Positions 29,521 through 41,169 of a stretch of DNA of 64,000 nt are shown piece after piece (position 1 is the stretch's first letter; every line of letters starts with the position of its first letter). The notes under the pieces are model-generated. The model had not been told where the DNA came from. It searched no databases and worked only from the letters and a program-made list of their open reading frames with translations. The position numbers and the translations under genes are program-made. The stretch is from Eleginops maclovinus. Its lineage: Eukaryota; Chordata; Actinopteri; Perciformes; Eleginopidae. The stretch covers positions 22,976,005 to 23,040,004 of the forward strand of contig NC_086366.1 of the NCBI RefSeq assembly GCF_036324505.1, written 5' to 3'.

Positions 29521-29719
29521 TGACCAAATACTTATTTTCCACAATAATTTGAAAATAAATAATTAAAAATCCTACAATGTGATTTCCTGGATTTTTTTTT
29601 CTCATTCTGTCTCTCATAGTTGAGGTATACCTATGATAAAAATTACAGGCCTCTCTCATCTTTTTAAATGGGAGAACTTGCACAATTGGTGGCTGACTAA
29701 ATACTTTTTTGCCCCACTG
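29521..29719 (-). repeat. Right terminal inverted repeat of the Tc1 element (IR/DR type)
   Basis: Reverse complement of the left end. The outer 158 bp (29562-29719) carry three differences from the left copy. The inner direct-repeat motif is at 29521-29536. The transposase stop codon at 29502-29504 lies just 16 bp inside it, the compact arrangement normal for these elements. Confidence 0.9.
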
Positions 29720-31970
29720 TATATATATATAGATTACACATAATAGAGCATATTGTCACCAAATGTGACATGAATATAGAAGGAAAACACACACTTTCTG
29801 TTACTTAAATTATATGCCGATGCTGTTTAGTGCTGTATACAAACATGGAAACAAAGTGGACCAATTTAAAAAGCTAAAGGAAAAATCCAGGAGGCTGGTT
29901 TTATGAAGCAGTAGGCATAAGCAAGGAAGATTAGAGCTGGGGGAGCAGGGGGTGAGAAAAGGAGGGCATGTCACCCTCTATCAGACCTAGCTCTCTCACT
30001 TTTTTTTCTGTTCAACAGTTTTTTCCACCAACAGCAAGCTATTTCTAACCCACAGATTGTGCGTGCGCGTATACGTGTGTGTGTTTGAGTGCGTGTGTGC
30101 TGGAGGTGAGGTTTGGGGCAGAGGCCATTAAAGCTCTGTTAAAACACTGCTGATGCTGTTGGCTGATGCTGAAGCAAAAGGAGAGTGAAAAAAAGAGAGG
30201 AAGTGAGACAGTGAGTACACACTCAGTGGCTATCTCGGCCCCCCCCAGCAGTCCGCTGGCAGCCTGTCAATACTATGAGCACAGAGGTGCTAGATGAGTC
30301 AACAACCTAATTCTAACATCAAACTTTCATGGGCAGCAGAGGGGAAGAGCAGGATGCAGAGATGTGGAGAGAGAGGTTTGCTGTTAACGCTTTCTCCATC
30401 ACCTGACCTTCCCTCCTTCCAGCCTTTTAAAAACCCTTTAAAAACCCCTCTGACACACGCAGCGCCACCAGGAACACACACACGGTTGCACTTTTAAAGT
30501 TGTGACCTGCGGTTGAATTACATTTGGAGCATTTTAGCAAGATATTATAGTGACCCTCTCACTCTCTCTGGCTGCCCCCCACACTTTGCAGAAGCTCTCT
30601 AGCCCAGACGCAGAGTGCCGACGGCTTTATTTATTAAATATGGCCTGAGAGAAGAAACCACATGGGCAAGCTGAGAAACCGTTTTAAGAGACTGCCTTTT
30701 AATGGCTTTTTGACACGCTGGGATGGTAGTGGTTCCGAGGCGACTCAAAGGGGGACACATCTTGAGTGCCCAGTGGTGTTTGCTCAGGGTTGTTTTCCAA
30801 AAGTGTGCAGAAATGTGTTGTGGTCATTGGAAGGATGGGATCATACAGTAAAGAACCAAGTTGTGCAGTATCTGTCATTGCAATTAGCAACAAGGAGAAC
30901 TAACAAAAACCAGGTTAATAGCTTTACTTGGATTATTCTGCTTTTTCTCAATGGTATATCAGGAAAGAACTCCTAAAGAAACCTATTATTGATAGCATTT
31001 AACAGCATACATATCAGACCAAATAGTTTTTCTGATACTCAAAGGGGGTTTATTTACCCAGAATAGAGGCACTAAAATGTAGTAAATTGATAAAAAACAA
31101 TCATACAACTAAAAATAATCTAATTATTAGTAAATATTGGGCTTGAACTTAATTATTTTTGCATTAATTCAATTAAAGGGGTAATTAGCATTGCACTTTC
31201 AAAACTTAGGCAAACCACAAGAAAGTTATTGATCAAATTAAATTAAGCCTACAAATATAACCAAAGCTTTACCAGTGTGGTTGGATTTTTTAATGGTAAC
31301 TCGTAATTTTTTTTGAAGACGGAGACAAGTTATGTAGCTCCGCTTACATGGCATCAGATCAGTTAACACATCAAACACAAAAATGTCATACTTCACCACA
31401 ATGGCGGCAATAAATGTTCCAATAATTGATTAAATTGTTTCAACTCTGAATTAAAATGTTTAAAAAGTGTGGCTAGTCTTATGATATGATGTGATGTTAT
31501 ATAATTAACTGAATGACATTCATGGTGACTTTACTGTATGTCTCTGACATACAGAGATACAGAGTTGAAGACAGTAAACTGTGATGGCATCTCTCACTGA
31601 CAAAAACATCAGTGCAGCATTGTCATTCTAATGTGGTTCAAGCCCTAGGGGTGCTGGGGGTTGCAATTGTGAGACGACTTCATTATATGGCATGGAAGGG
31701 CGAAGGGTATGGCTGGACAGTGATAAGTAAATTGACAGACAGACTGACCTGCCAAGATTGCCTTAAGCAGGGTTAGGGAGAAGACTTGTGAGAGATTCTA
31801 ATGGACAGTAATAATGAAGTGACAGTGTCCACCTCACGTGGAAGCGCCAGTCTGATAAGTAAAAGTTTGCAATGAGTCGTAAATTGTAAAATTGATTGAA
31901 GCAATGTGACACAGGAGACACAACGATTATGGTTATTCTCTGCTTCATATTTGTATTTTGTTTCTCTTCT

Positions 31971-32110
31971 GTGACATGTCTCCATTCAAAAAGCTCTTTA
32001 TTTTTCCTCACACTGTGGCACTTCTTTTCACCCTCTGTCTGAAACCAGAACCTAGTCTGCTCTGATTGGATAGCTGCCTGGCTCTGTTGAGATTGGTCAG
32101 TAACTTAGAC
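31971..32110 (+). repeat. Dispersed repeat, copy A
   Basis: This segment shares a long stretch with 62391-62550, in the same orientation. Both contain TGTGACATGTCTCCAT, AGCTCTTTATTTT, CACTTCTTTTCACCCTCTGT followed by CTGAAACCAGA, and GATTGG followed by a TAGCTG core. Between the blocks the copies differ by substitutions and small indels, as expected of old members of an interspersed family. No coding capacity and no clear ends were found. It could be a non-autonomous DNA transposon remnant, but the class is not determined. Confidence 0.75.
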
Positions 32111-32225
32111 ATAGTCTATCACACGCAAATTGTTAGCCAATAGAAGTGCAAGTGTTGGATAGTGATATCACTGTATTACAGAAGTGAACAAAGGAGTCCA
32201 ATGGAGGTGTTTCAGGCAGGTAATG

Positions 32226-32256
32226 CCCATTGACAAGATTTCTGCTTGTCAATGGG
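32226..32256. repeat. Perfect 12-bp hairpin with a 7-nt loop
   Basis: CCCATTGACAAG at 32226-32237 is followed by ATTTCTG and the exact complement CTTGTCAATGGG. It lies about 115 bp beyond dispersed repeat copy A and may be part of the same element. Function unknown. Confidence 0.8.
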
Positions 32257-35200
32257 AATTACGCCCTTGTGTACATTATTTCTCAACATACACTCACTAA
32301 TAATCAACATACTGTGTACAGTCATTAATCAAAGCTTCTCTTACTATGGTAAAATTGCATGGTTATCCAAAGCACACCTTTATACAAAATGTGCTTTTCT
32401 GACAATGTAACATTTTACTTGTTACTTAGGGGAGAAAGTGCATAAAAAATACAAAATTCTAAATAACCAATGAGGTACATTAATCACACCCCACACATAC
32501 TGCTGTATATGTACATGCAGAAGTGTGATAATACAAAGAAAAAGAGCTGAGGTTAAGTAGGGACTTCAATTATTTATGATCATGTAAAAAATATCTTCCA
32601 GCCCCATTTCATTGTTGGTGGTCTGAAACAGGATTACATTGAGCCAGTGTCAGTCAGTGTCAGGCAGTCTCATTCACTATTTATGTAATGGAAGTTCTTG
32701 AAACTAGCTATTGAATGTTTGTTATTGTAGTTATGATCATTCAACATGTCTGACCATTGTAGTATGGAGCACAATTTCAACAAACTGAAGAGATGGGTTA
32801 TGGTTAAAAACAGATAAGAAAATAATGAAAGTAAACCCGACTACAGTAGGGTTGGCAAATATAAATTGTAATAGTCTAAATGTATTTGCTTTTTTACGCT
32901 TTGTTTACTTTAGAAACATATACATTTGTGAGGGTAAACTCCATCAGTAGTTGTTGAAATAAAAAAATAAGCTGCTGATCACTTCACTATTCACATACCA
33001 AGATGCCCACTTAGCCTCTAAAAACTTTAGGATTGCTCAAAACCTTTTACATGTGTGAAGTTGATTAATGCTTAATTCTGATTTATGGAAGTCAAGTTCT
33101 TCCCACTTCCACATAACCATGCACAGACAACTCAGCTGCAACAACACTGTCAAAAGCGTCACTTTGCAAAAGAGAGGATCACACCCTGGTTGGTAAATCA
33201 CTTTCGCTGTGGTTGCATATGTGCGGGAAAGAGCTGACAGCTAACTCCATCTTAAATGTTGCACTTTACTTTGAAGTGCCAACATTAAAATATCTCGTCA
33301 AGGCTCGGCGGTTGAGGTTTTTGGCAAATGACGGTGACGGCAAGGCAAACAAACAACTTTCGAGGGTTTCTCAGAATGTTCCCTCCCATCTGTGTAATGG
33401 ACAGGGTGGGAGAGCAGAGAAGAGGGAGAAGGATTGAGGAAGACAGGGAGGGATAACATAGGAGGAAAGCCTGGGAGTGTTGAAAGAAGAGATGGATGGC
33501 TTAGAAAGTGTGAAGTAGAAAGATGAAAGGATGAAAGGATTATAAGAGGACACAGATTAAAGAGTAAATAGGAGGGGAAGTGTCAGGGCTAGGTTTGACC
33601 AGTGATGGATTTTGTAGGGCAACACCAGGACTATTTTTGGACAGAGGCAGCTGACAGCTGATATCCTCTGTTAATGGGTTATTTTAATGCCAAAATTACA
33701 ATATTAGACATATTTTAATGTCAAACTATGGAGCACTTTGAAGAAGAAAACCACAAAATATTCTTCCTACATCTGAAAAGGAAAAAAAACAAAACTCATT
33801 AGCAATTGATGAGTAAAACCCTTATTCAATTTAATGCACTCTGACATGGTGCAGCTTCATTGTCACGGTGTCCGGTGTATATTTACTAAATAAGCTACAA
33901 GGCAAACACACGTTTATGATACTAACAGGTTTTGTTCAACAGGATAATCACATAATAACACTACTTGTATAATAGTGATGTAATCTCAAGAAGTGAATAA
34001 CCACGCTACCCTCTTAACCAACTACGTGACCATTGCATAACTTCATGCCTTCATTGCTTAGCTAAAGGCGTGATGAAATTAGTCTTATTTAACCACATTT
34101 TCATATCAAGTTATATGGATTTTCGACTTTACAATTCGGGGTGCATCTGTGGCTTAATGGTTAAGACAACAGCAAACTATGAAATCACTTTTTCACTAAT
34201 TTGCTTTTATTTATCTCTTCTATCTATGATACTGACTCAAAAATACTTTGGAACTCAAGACTCCTACTGTCCAAAGGCATTTATATTTAGTTCTTGGAAT
34301 AGTTTATTGAACAGCTTTGGAAAACCACTCCCCAATACATTGCCAATGTTGGAATCAGGGACACTACATCAACAGTTCTGTAACCTGATGAAAACCAACA
34401 ATCTGCCATGCATGCCTCTTCACATAGCAAAGGAAACCACCAGAATGCCTTCAAGGAAATCCTGTTCAAAAGTGTGAACAATTATCCCCATTCAAATCCT
34501 ATCCTGTTCCTCTCTATGTCTTAAGGATGGTTAGTCAACACTTAATACAAACTCTCTTCTTTGAGCATAACAACTGTAAGGCCGTACAACTGTTGGCACA
34601 AAAACTAATTTGCCTTTTTTTGCATTTATCTCTATTAAAAGCTTATCCAATATCCTCAATGCTCACTATAGCCAAAAACACCTTTAGATTATTCAACTAT
34701 AATAAAACAACAGTAAAAAAAGTCCAAAAAAGAATGTGAGCATAATGTTCATGTAGTCTCTCATTCCAAAATCTGATTATAATATAACTGGTTCTCAATT
34801 GTCTGAATTAATTGATTATGCAATAGTAGGATGTTCGGCCTAACAATCATGAGTCATTGGAACAGTGCACTGGGGTAACAACAAATGTTCATGATACAAT
34901 TTCAGCTAAAAAAATATCTAATCATTTAAAAGGATGCACTGTGGCAATGTAAAAACCCAAAAAGTTTAGGATAATATATCAGTTACTTCCTCTAGCTGCC
35001 CTATGCCACCGGGTAATTCTCATTTTATACTATATGCTTCATTACGTGTCGCCCCAGTGGTGTGGTAATTAGGGCATCATACAGTACATGCTAAAGGGTA
35101 AATTAAAAGTAGGTTGGTGAGGGAGCCAAAAAACACGCTGGGCTGGAGCATGGCACATTTTTCCTCATCAACAGAAGTGAGCATAATGCTCCTCTGACGC

Positions 35201-36290
35201 TGCTGTTTTTTGAATCATTGGCCTAAAATGCTGAGTGACCTGATGCCGGGTCATTTTTTTCTAGGCCCTACTGTCCTCCTGGGTCAGGGCTACTCTGTCC
35301 TGGGGAGAGGCCAGCGCTTGCATGAATAAGTAAAGACCGTTGGGGGACCAAAGTCCGTTGGCTGACGTTTCCACCCCACTGAGTTTTAACACATTAGGAA
35401 GCCCCACTGCCAGTAATGAGCAAGAGACAGAGCGATGCGGATGGGGGAGTGTTAAGGGGTGAGAGAATGTGTACTCACATCCTCAGAGCATAACTCCCAA
35501 AGCACACTAGACTATGTTAGCCTCAACCTGTTATTGTTGTGCAAATGTTAGTCACATTGCATGTGAAAAGGATGGCACTCCTGATTGGTAACCTTTTTGC
35601 TTAAAGTGCACTGGTAGAGTAACCATCATGATTAGAGCAAAACCAAAAAAAAAAAAATGATGTACAAAAGAGTGATTTTATGCATTTTGACATATCTGTC
35701 AAAAACTTTTGCTGGATATAACTAGTTTATAGCTTGTAGCTTATACCTAGTTTATAAGCAGTCAAGCAATTAAGTTAGTTATGGAGCCTTTTAATGCCAA
35801 ATACACAGCAGTTCAAGAAAGGTGTTGCAATTAATTAATTAATTCAATAAAATGTTATGATTAAAGATCATGTTAAAGATTTCTAGACAAATAACCTCTT
35901 GTGGTCGTGCAAATAATGATGATAATTGTATCATTTAGGGATGAGTACTCGTTAGGTACGAATTCCTGCCAATTGGCGTATTTGATCAGAACATGAATGT
36001 ACTATGCATTTTGGTAAGCCAAGGACAAAATATATTAAAATCAGATTTTACAGTTTAGGTGCATTGACTTGTTGGATTACTGTATTCATAATGTTAATAC
36101 CTAATTGCACACTGAAAAAGCCTCTGGCAGGCCTTGTTGCAGCAAACTTTATGGACAGTGAAGCCGTAATTAAAATAGAGGTTTCAGGTCGTTTCAATTC
36201 ACTGGGTGCTTTCAGAGGATTCATCGGGCTCTGACCAAGGGAGTTCATACTGTAGCCAAGGTTGTGTGTGTTGTTCTTCAGAGAAAGAAT

Positions 36291-36296
<6 letters not shown>

Positions 36297-36340
<44 letters not shown>
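36297..36340. repeat. (GT)22 microsatellite
   Basis: An uninterrupted GT run of 44 bp that accounts for the CVCV/THTH frames on both strands here. Confidence 0.97.
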
Positions 36341-36345
<5 letters not shown>

Positions 36346-39300
36346 CCTCATCTCAGCCCCAGTGCCCCTGTGCCCTGGCCTCTCTTCCTCCCCCACTGTG
36401 CGCGAGTTTATTCACAGGAAATGCAGGAGAGCCTCACGGGTGGCTGGGCTGATGCAAAGAGACGTGGCGTCTCCAGCGAGCCAGGAACTTAGCATGTCAG
36501 GCAGGTCAGCACGGGGCAAGCAGACAGTCGATAAAATATTCAATATAGCACTCCCAGTTCATGGATCTAATACCTCAGAAAAGTCCCCCCTTCCAAAATC
36601 CAAAGGGAGAAAAATCATCTTCTCTCCAAGCTCTTCTCTTCACACCAGACAGCTGGGTGGGTTTATCAAAGGGTGACAAAGCCTCTTGTTAATGAAGAGT
36701 CTAGTGGCAGAGCTGGAATGGACTTGCATGATGACACCACCTTTTGGCTATTTCAGGCAGAGAAATCTAGACTTATTCAGAGTGAAAGTTCAAAAGTGCA
36801 TCATGACCTTTTCAGCCTAGGCGCTGGTGACCTAACTCAAGTCGTGTTGTTCTCCATTTTTGCTTCAGTAAAACAATACTCTCTTACTCTTCTTCTTCTT
36901 GGTTGTATTTTTACTTGGTTTTTTTATTTTATGTGCCTTGCATCTTACCAGAGCCCCGAGGGTAGGAAAAAAACATACGGCAGAGTTTGACAGTGCAGCC
37001 AGTGGAGTCTGGAAGGGCTGGCCCTGGAATGTCTTGTGTCACTTTAGTGCAACGAGCGCTAATCCCAATTAACATCACTCAGCTGCACTGAGGACGCATC
37101 ACATCGACTCAGCCTCTGCTTAGACAGGCGCCCTCCATGGATCGGGCGGATACAGTGAAACACCAGCTGCTATTGGCCTGTTTAGCTGATTAACCCAGAC
37201 ACTAAGATGTCGTCGCTGTGTCTTTTGACTCCTGAGTCGCCACCGCCGCCGCCTCCTCCTCCCTTTGTTGTCTTCGGGTAGCTTCCGTCTACTTACATTT
37301 TTAACAAGCGTCTCCTCTGTCTCCATCTCTTTTATTGTGTCGTCTGAGTGCGTGGTATTTTATTACTTACACTGCATAGATTGGTTGAGTACACTGGATC
37401 AGTGTTACCCACTCAAACGGTTTTCCTTTCTCCCCCTGAATTATTAATGGAAATGGATGGTTAAGGACAAAGGCAGTGAAGACTCCATTAAGGGGCGAGA
37501 TGTTGAGAGGTGCTGACTTCATCATCAGAGTTGTTAGCGCCAAGGGTAGTGATCCGATTCAGAGAATATTCTACAACAGACATGGACCTAACAACTGCGG
37601 GCTTCTGCACTAAAGCATAGTCACTAAACAAGTGCCGTACATTTCTGGTGACAAGACAAGCAGCAATGAAACCCTTACCCTTACCCTGACCCTAAGACAG
37701 TTATTGTTTAACTGTTGCCAGTAGGCCAGAGATTCTTGGTATATATACTTTCACCGGACATCTGCATACATTTTGAACACCCTAAAAACACAGTATTGTG
37801 ACTTCGGCAATGGGTATGGTCAGAACGCAGATTTTTTGGAGTACAATTGGGAGATTAACAGAAATAACTGGATCTGGCTGTAAGGGGTTTTTGTTTTTGC
37901 TTTGCAAAAGTCATGTCATAATACATCCCAGAGTTTTAAGGCCCCCGCCGCTTTCAGATACCTATAAATAAAAGCTTTCCTGAGCTTTACTTCTGTCTCT
38001 TACACTCACAGACACACCCTCATGCAGTGGCTGGAGCTGAGTAAATAGCCCCCTTCTGATGAAAAACATTCCAACACTACCAACGCTGTGAAAGGGGGAG
38101 TGGATGGTATATGGGGTGGTGGTGGTAGGGCTTTTAAAATGGATTCAGCTCACTGTTTTCAACCAAGCCCTGTTCTCACAGACACCATTTTTGTGAGAAA
38201 AGAAGCCCTTGGCTCTCTAAGGGTTTACGGATCTTGGTTGCGGAAAGAGTTGAGCTAAGTCTTTTCTTGAGCACTGCATGTAACAAACTAGGAGGAGGAT
38301 TGCAATTGAACCCCCTCCCATCCCTTATTTTCTCTGCTGGATGGTACTGGCAAAGGGGGTCATCTACAAGACCATATTTTTATTTATAAGAGAGGATACC
38401 AAACATAGCAACCTTTAGGACAAAAGCAAAGGTTTTAGCTAATTAAGATGAAGTAACTAACTCAAAATCTGTTACCTTAAAGCAGCAACTATGGCTAAAA
38501 TAAAAGCCAATTAAGATGACCTTTAGGATTTATTATCCTTCCTGTGACTACTAGATGCTCGGTCTGAAACAGTTTACTGACAAGTCTGATAAAAACAACA
38601 GTATTATTAACAAGTTCAACTCTTAAGCTTATTTTTCACAAGTAGTTTTGATCGACCTAGCTAATGTTCTTCAACTGTGAGTAATGGTGATCATTTAGAA
38701 ATGGTTTGGTGATTGGTAAAGCAAGCGGCAACCACTTCAAAGCTCCATTTCATTTAGCACACTTTGGATTTTCTTGCTTGAGTAACTGATTGAGGTAGAA
38801 GCAAATCAAACTGGGAGCTTTGAACACACAAGCTGTATCGTTAGTCTTTGGCTGTTACATATCATCACTTTGATGCATTGCAAATACACCAAGACTCTAA
38901 ACTAGGTCCTCCAAACAGTAATAACTTTTGTGGCAAACCATCGTACCCTCACCTGAAAATGCAAAGACAAATGTCACTTTGTTCCCCAAGTCTCAGTTTA
39001 AGGCACCATACATTTCATTTGGTTTCTCTTTAGAAATGCTTTTGGAGAGTTGGGACATATGTTTCATATTTTCTCAAAAAACGAGTAAAACTATTAAAAA
39101 TAAATTACCTTAAAATATATTTTTGAAATTAGTACAGTTACACAACAAGGTTACTCATTGACAATGGTAAATGTAATTCATTGTCGTCACTGTTGACAGT
39201 CATAGGAGGAGGGGTTTGTGTTGCTGACTCCAGGAATGCTGTCTGTTCAGAGTTGTAAACGGAGTTGGCCTTCTCCAACAATGGGGCATATTTTGCAAGA

Positions 39301-41068
39301 TGCTGGGAGTCGATAGCAGGCGTCTGCCATGACAAAAGGCCACTTCTCCGGCTCCGTGAGAAAGGCATGTTAGTTCAACTCTTTGATACAGGACACTGTT
39401 TCTCTGACCACCATTCATTACCATGCATAACAGACAACTCAATGGACATTGCGCATTAGGCATAACTTGGCCCTCCTACACACTCTCAGATGCTGTAATG
39501 TGGAGGCCTGAGAGCCAGACGTGTCCTAGGTGTCCTATAAAACAAGCTTGGAGTGTAACTCAGAGCTTTGGTAGAAAAAAAAAATCTGACTTTTTCTGCC
39601 CCAGTTTTACTCGGTAGTTGAGACACGAGCTGTCACGAAGCCCAGGGCTTTGGCGGAGCATCGGAAGAATAACATGGCAGAGGCTTCCACATTTGTTTCC
39701 ACTTATGTTACATGATCTTTAAGATCCTAATTTGAACAAATCCCCTGCTTCGACCACACACTGTACTTTCTGAGAGGGCTCTTAACATATGTATGCTGGG
39801 TGTTAATGTCAGGCTCAAAGTAAACAGTGGGATGGTCAGGGCTGGGTAGTGTGCACTCTATTTCTGGCCTGAACTACCTCTAGTCTTTTATTAAGAAACC
39901 AAATGAAATGAAGTAAGACCAACAAAGGCTCCTTGGATCTAGCCATTTATCGGCCACTGGAGCAATGCTAAAACTTGGTCTCTTTGAAATGAAAATATCC
40001 CAAAAAGATGTTTTGGGTCTGACATTCATTCAAAGTCCACCTACGCTTCTTTACTTTTATCGTCACGTGTAAATTAACCCCACAACCAACAGTAAAGATA
40101 GTAGGAGCCAAACGTGTAAATATCCATACAACCATACCTCAACATTGATAAGCCCAGCTAAGTACAAATACCACAAGTTGATTTACAAAGAAGCCATTTA
40201 AAGAAGCCCACTTTTTCTTTTTGGGGTTTTATTAAGTAATAAAAAAACCTGCCTGAAACCCCACCTTTGGACTCCTTTGTTTACATCCATACAAAATACA
40301 AATACAAACCCCAAATATTAGCATGATAGGGCTCCTTGAAAAGCTGTCAGAGAGGCAATTGTTCTAAGTGGGCTAATCTCATCTCTTCTACCAAATAAAG
40401 GCTGAAGATTTTCAGTTTGCTTCATTTTCTCTCTTCAGTTGATAACTGCTCTAGCTCCAATCGCATTGTAGTTGTGCCTGCAATTTGTGGTACTACTGCT
40501 CTGGGGATTACCCTCGCCATGTATAAACAAAGTAGAGAGGGTGAGAAAAAGGTAAAATGTTAATGTCTGGTCCTGTTCAATATCCATATCTTTGGTCAGG
40601 GGACGACAGCCGCCCCCCCTGCCCTGCTGTGATGCTAGAATAAATGAAATGTTCGGGAGACGGGCATGCAGATCAAAGTCAACCTTGTTCCTTGTGTTTC
40701 TTGAGCGCCCATATCTACACACCCTCCCATCCACAGACAACATGAACATTTCATGTTTGGTTAGTAACCATGCATGAAAAATTCCCCCACCCAGTTGTTG
40801 TGTGATGTTTATATTGCGTTTTTGTTGGAGTGCATTGTGCGGGGTGAGCATCCTCAGTGGCTCTAACCTGACCTTGTTCTGTTTTACACAAACGTGAAAT
40901 CCACCTGAAGGCGAGTCATAAGTTTAAGAGATACAGGCTGAGTTCTCTCACACCATGAGGGGGGCCACTGAGGGATCCGCTAGGTTATTGTGTGTCTGGT
41001 CTGAGGTGGAGGTCACCGAAAGTTACAGGAAGGAAGCTTGAGGATGGCTGGGGAAAGAACAGGGATAC
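36341..41068. other. Non-coding stretch, no gene recognised
   Basis: Mixed-composition sequence. The part at about 36980-37270 is comparatively complex and ends in a GCCACCGCCGCCGCCTCC patch. At 37672-37695 there are four degenerate telomere-like units (CCCTTA, CCCTTA, CCCTGA, CCCTAA). No exon or RNA gene supported. Confidence 0.5.
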
Positions 41069-41073
41069 GTGTG

Positions 41074-41156
<83 letters not shown>
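41069..41156. repeat. (GT)n microsatellite
   Basis: About 44 GT units with a single TTT interruption at 41088-41090, followed by ATGTATGTGTATGTG degeneration at the right edge. Confidence 0.97.
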
Positions 41157-41164
<8 letters not shown>

Positions 41165-41169
41165 GTATG

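Larger units (their letters stand above)
28127..29719 (+). mobile_element. Full-length Tc1/mariner transposon with broken transposase
   Basis: A 1593-bp element bounded by CAGTGGG at the left and its complement CCCCACTG at the right, with TA on both sides (28125-28126 and 29720-29721). The inverted repeats are about 200 bp long. The outermost 158 bp of the two ends differ, by eye, at only three positions. A second shared motif (AATAAGTATTTGGTCA and complement) lies at the inner edge, giving the IR/DR layout known from Sleeping Beauty-type Tc1 elements. The interior holds one transposase gene reading rightward, disrupted near its N-terminus. The near-identity of the ends suggests a fairly recent insertion, or ends that were recently homogenised. 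It is expected to be non-autonomous but perhaps mobilisable in trans. Confidence 0.95.
29722..36296. other. Non-coding stretch, mostly unique
   Basis: No host exon recognised. The stretch holds short GT bits near 30065-30100, one copy of a dispersed repeat (31971-32110), a perfect hairpin at 32226-32256, and a long AT-rich part. A tRNA-box-A-like string near 34148 has no box B. The longest frame, 135 codons at 34070-34477, has no recognisable domain. Confidence 0.5.

Noticed and set aside
34138..34175. tRNA gene or SINE head (TGGCTTAATGGTTAAG resembles a pol III box A)
   Set aside because: No box B, no cloverleaf and no tail follow at the expected distance, so chance similarity is likely.
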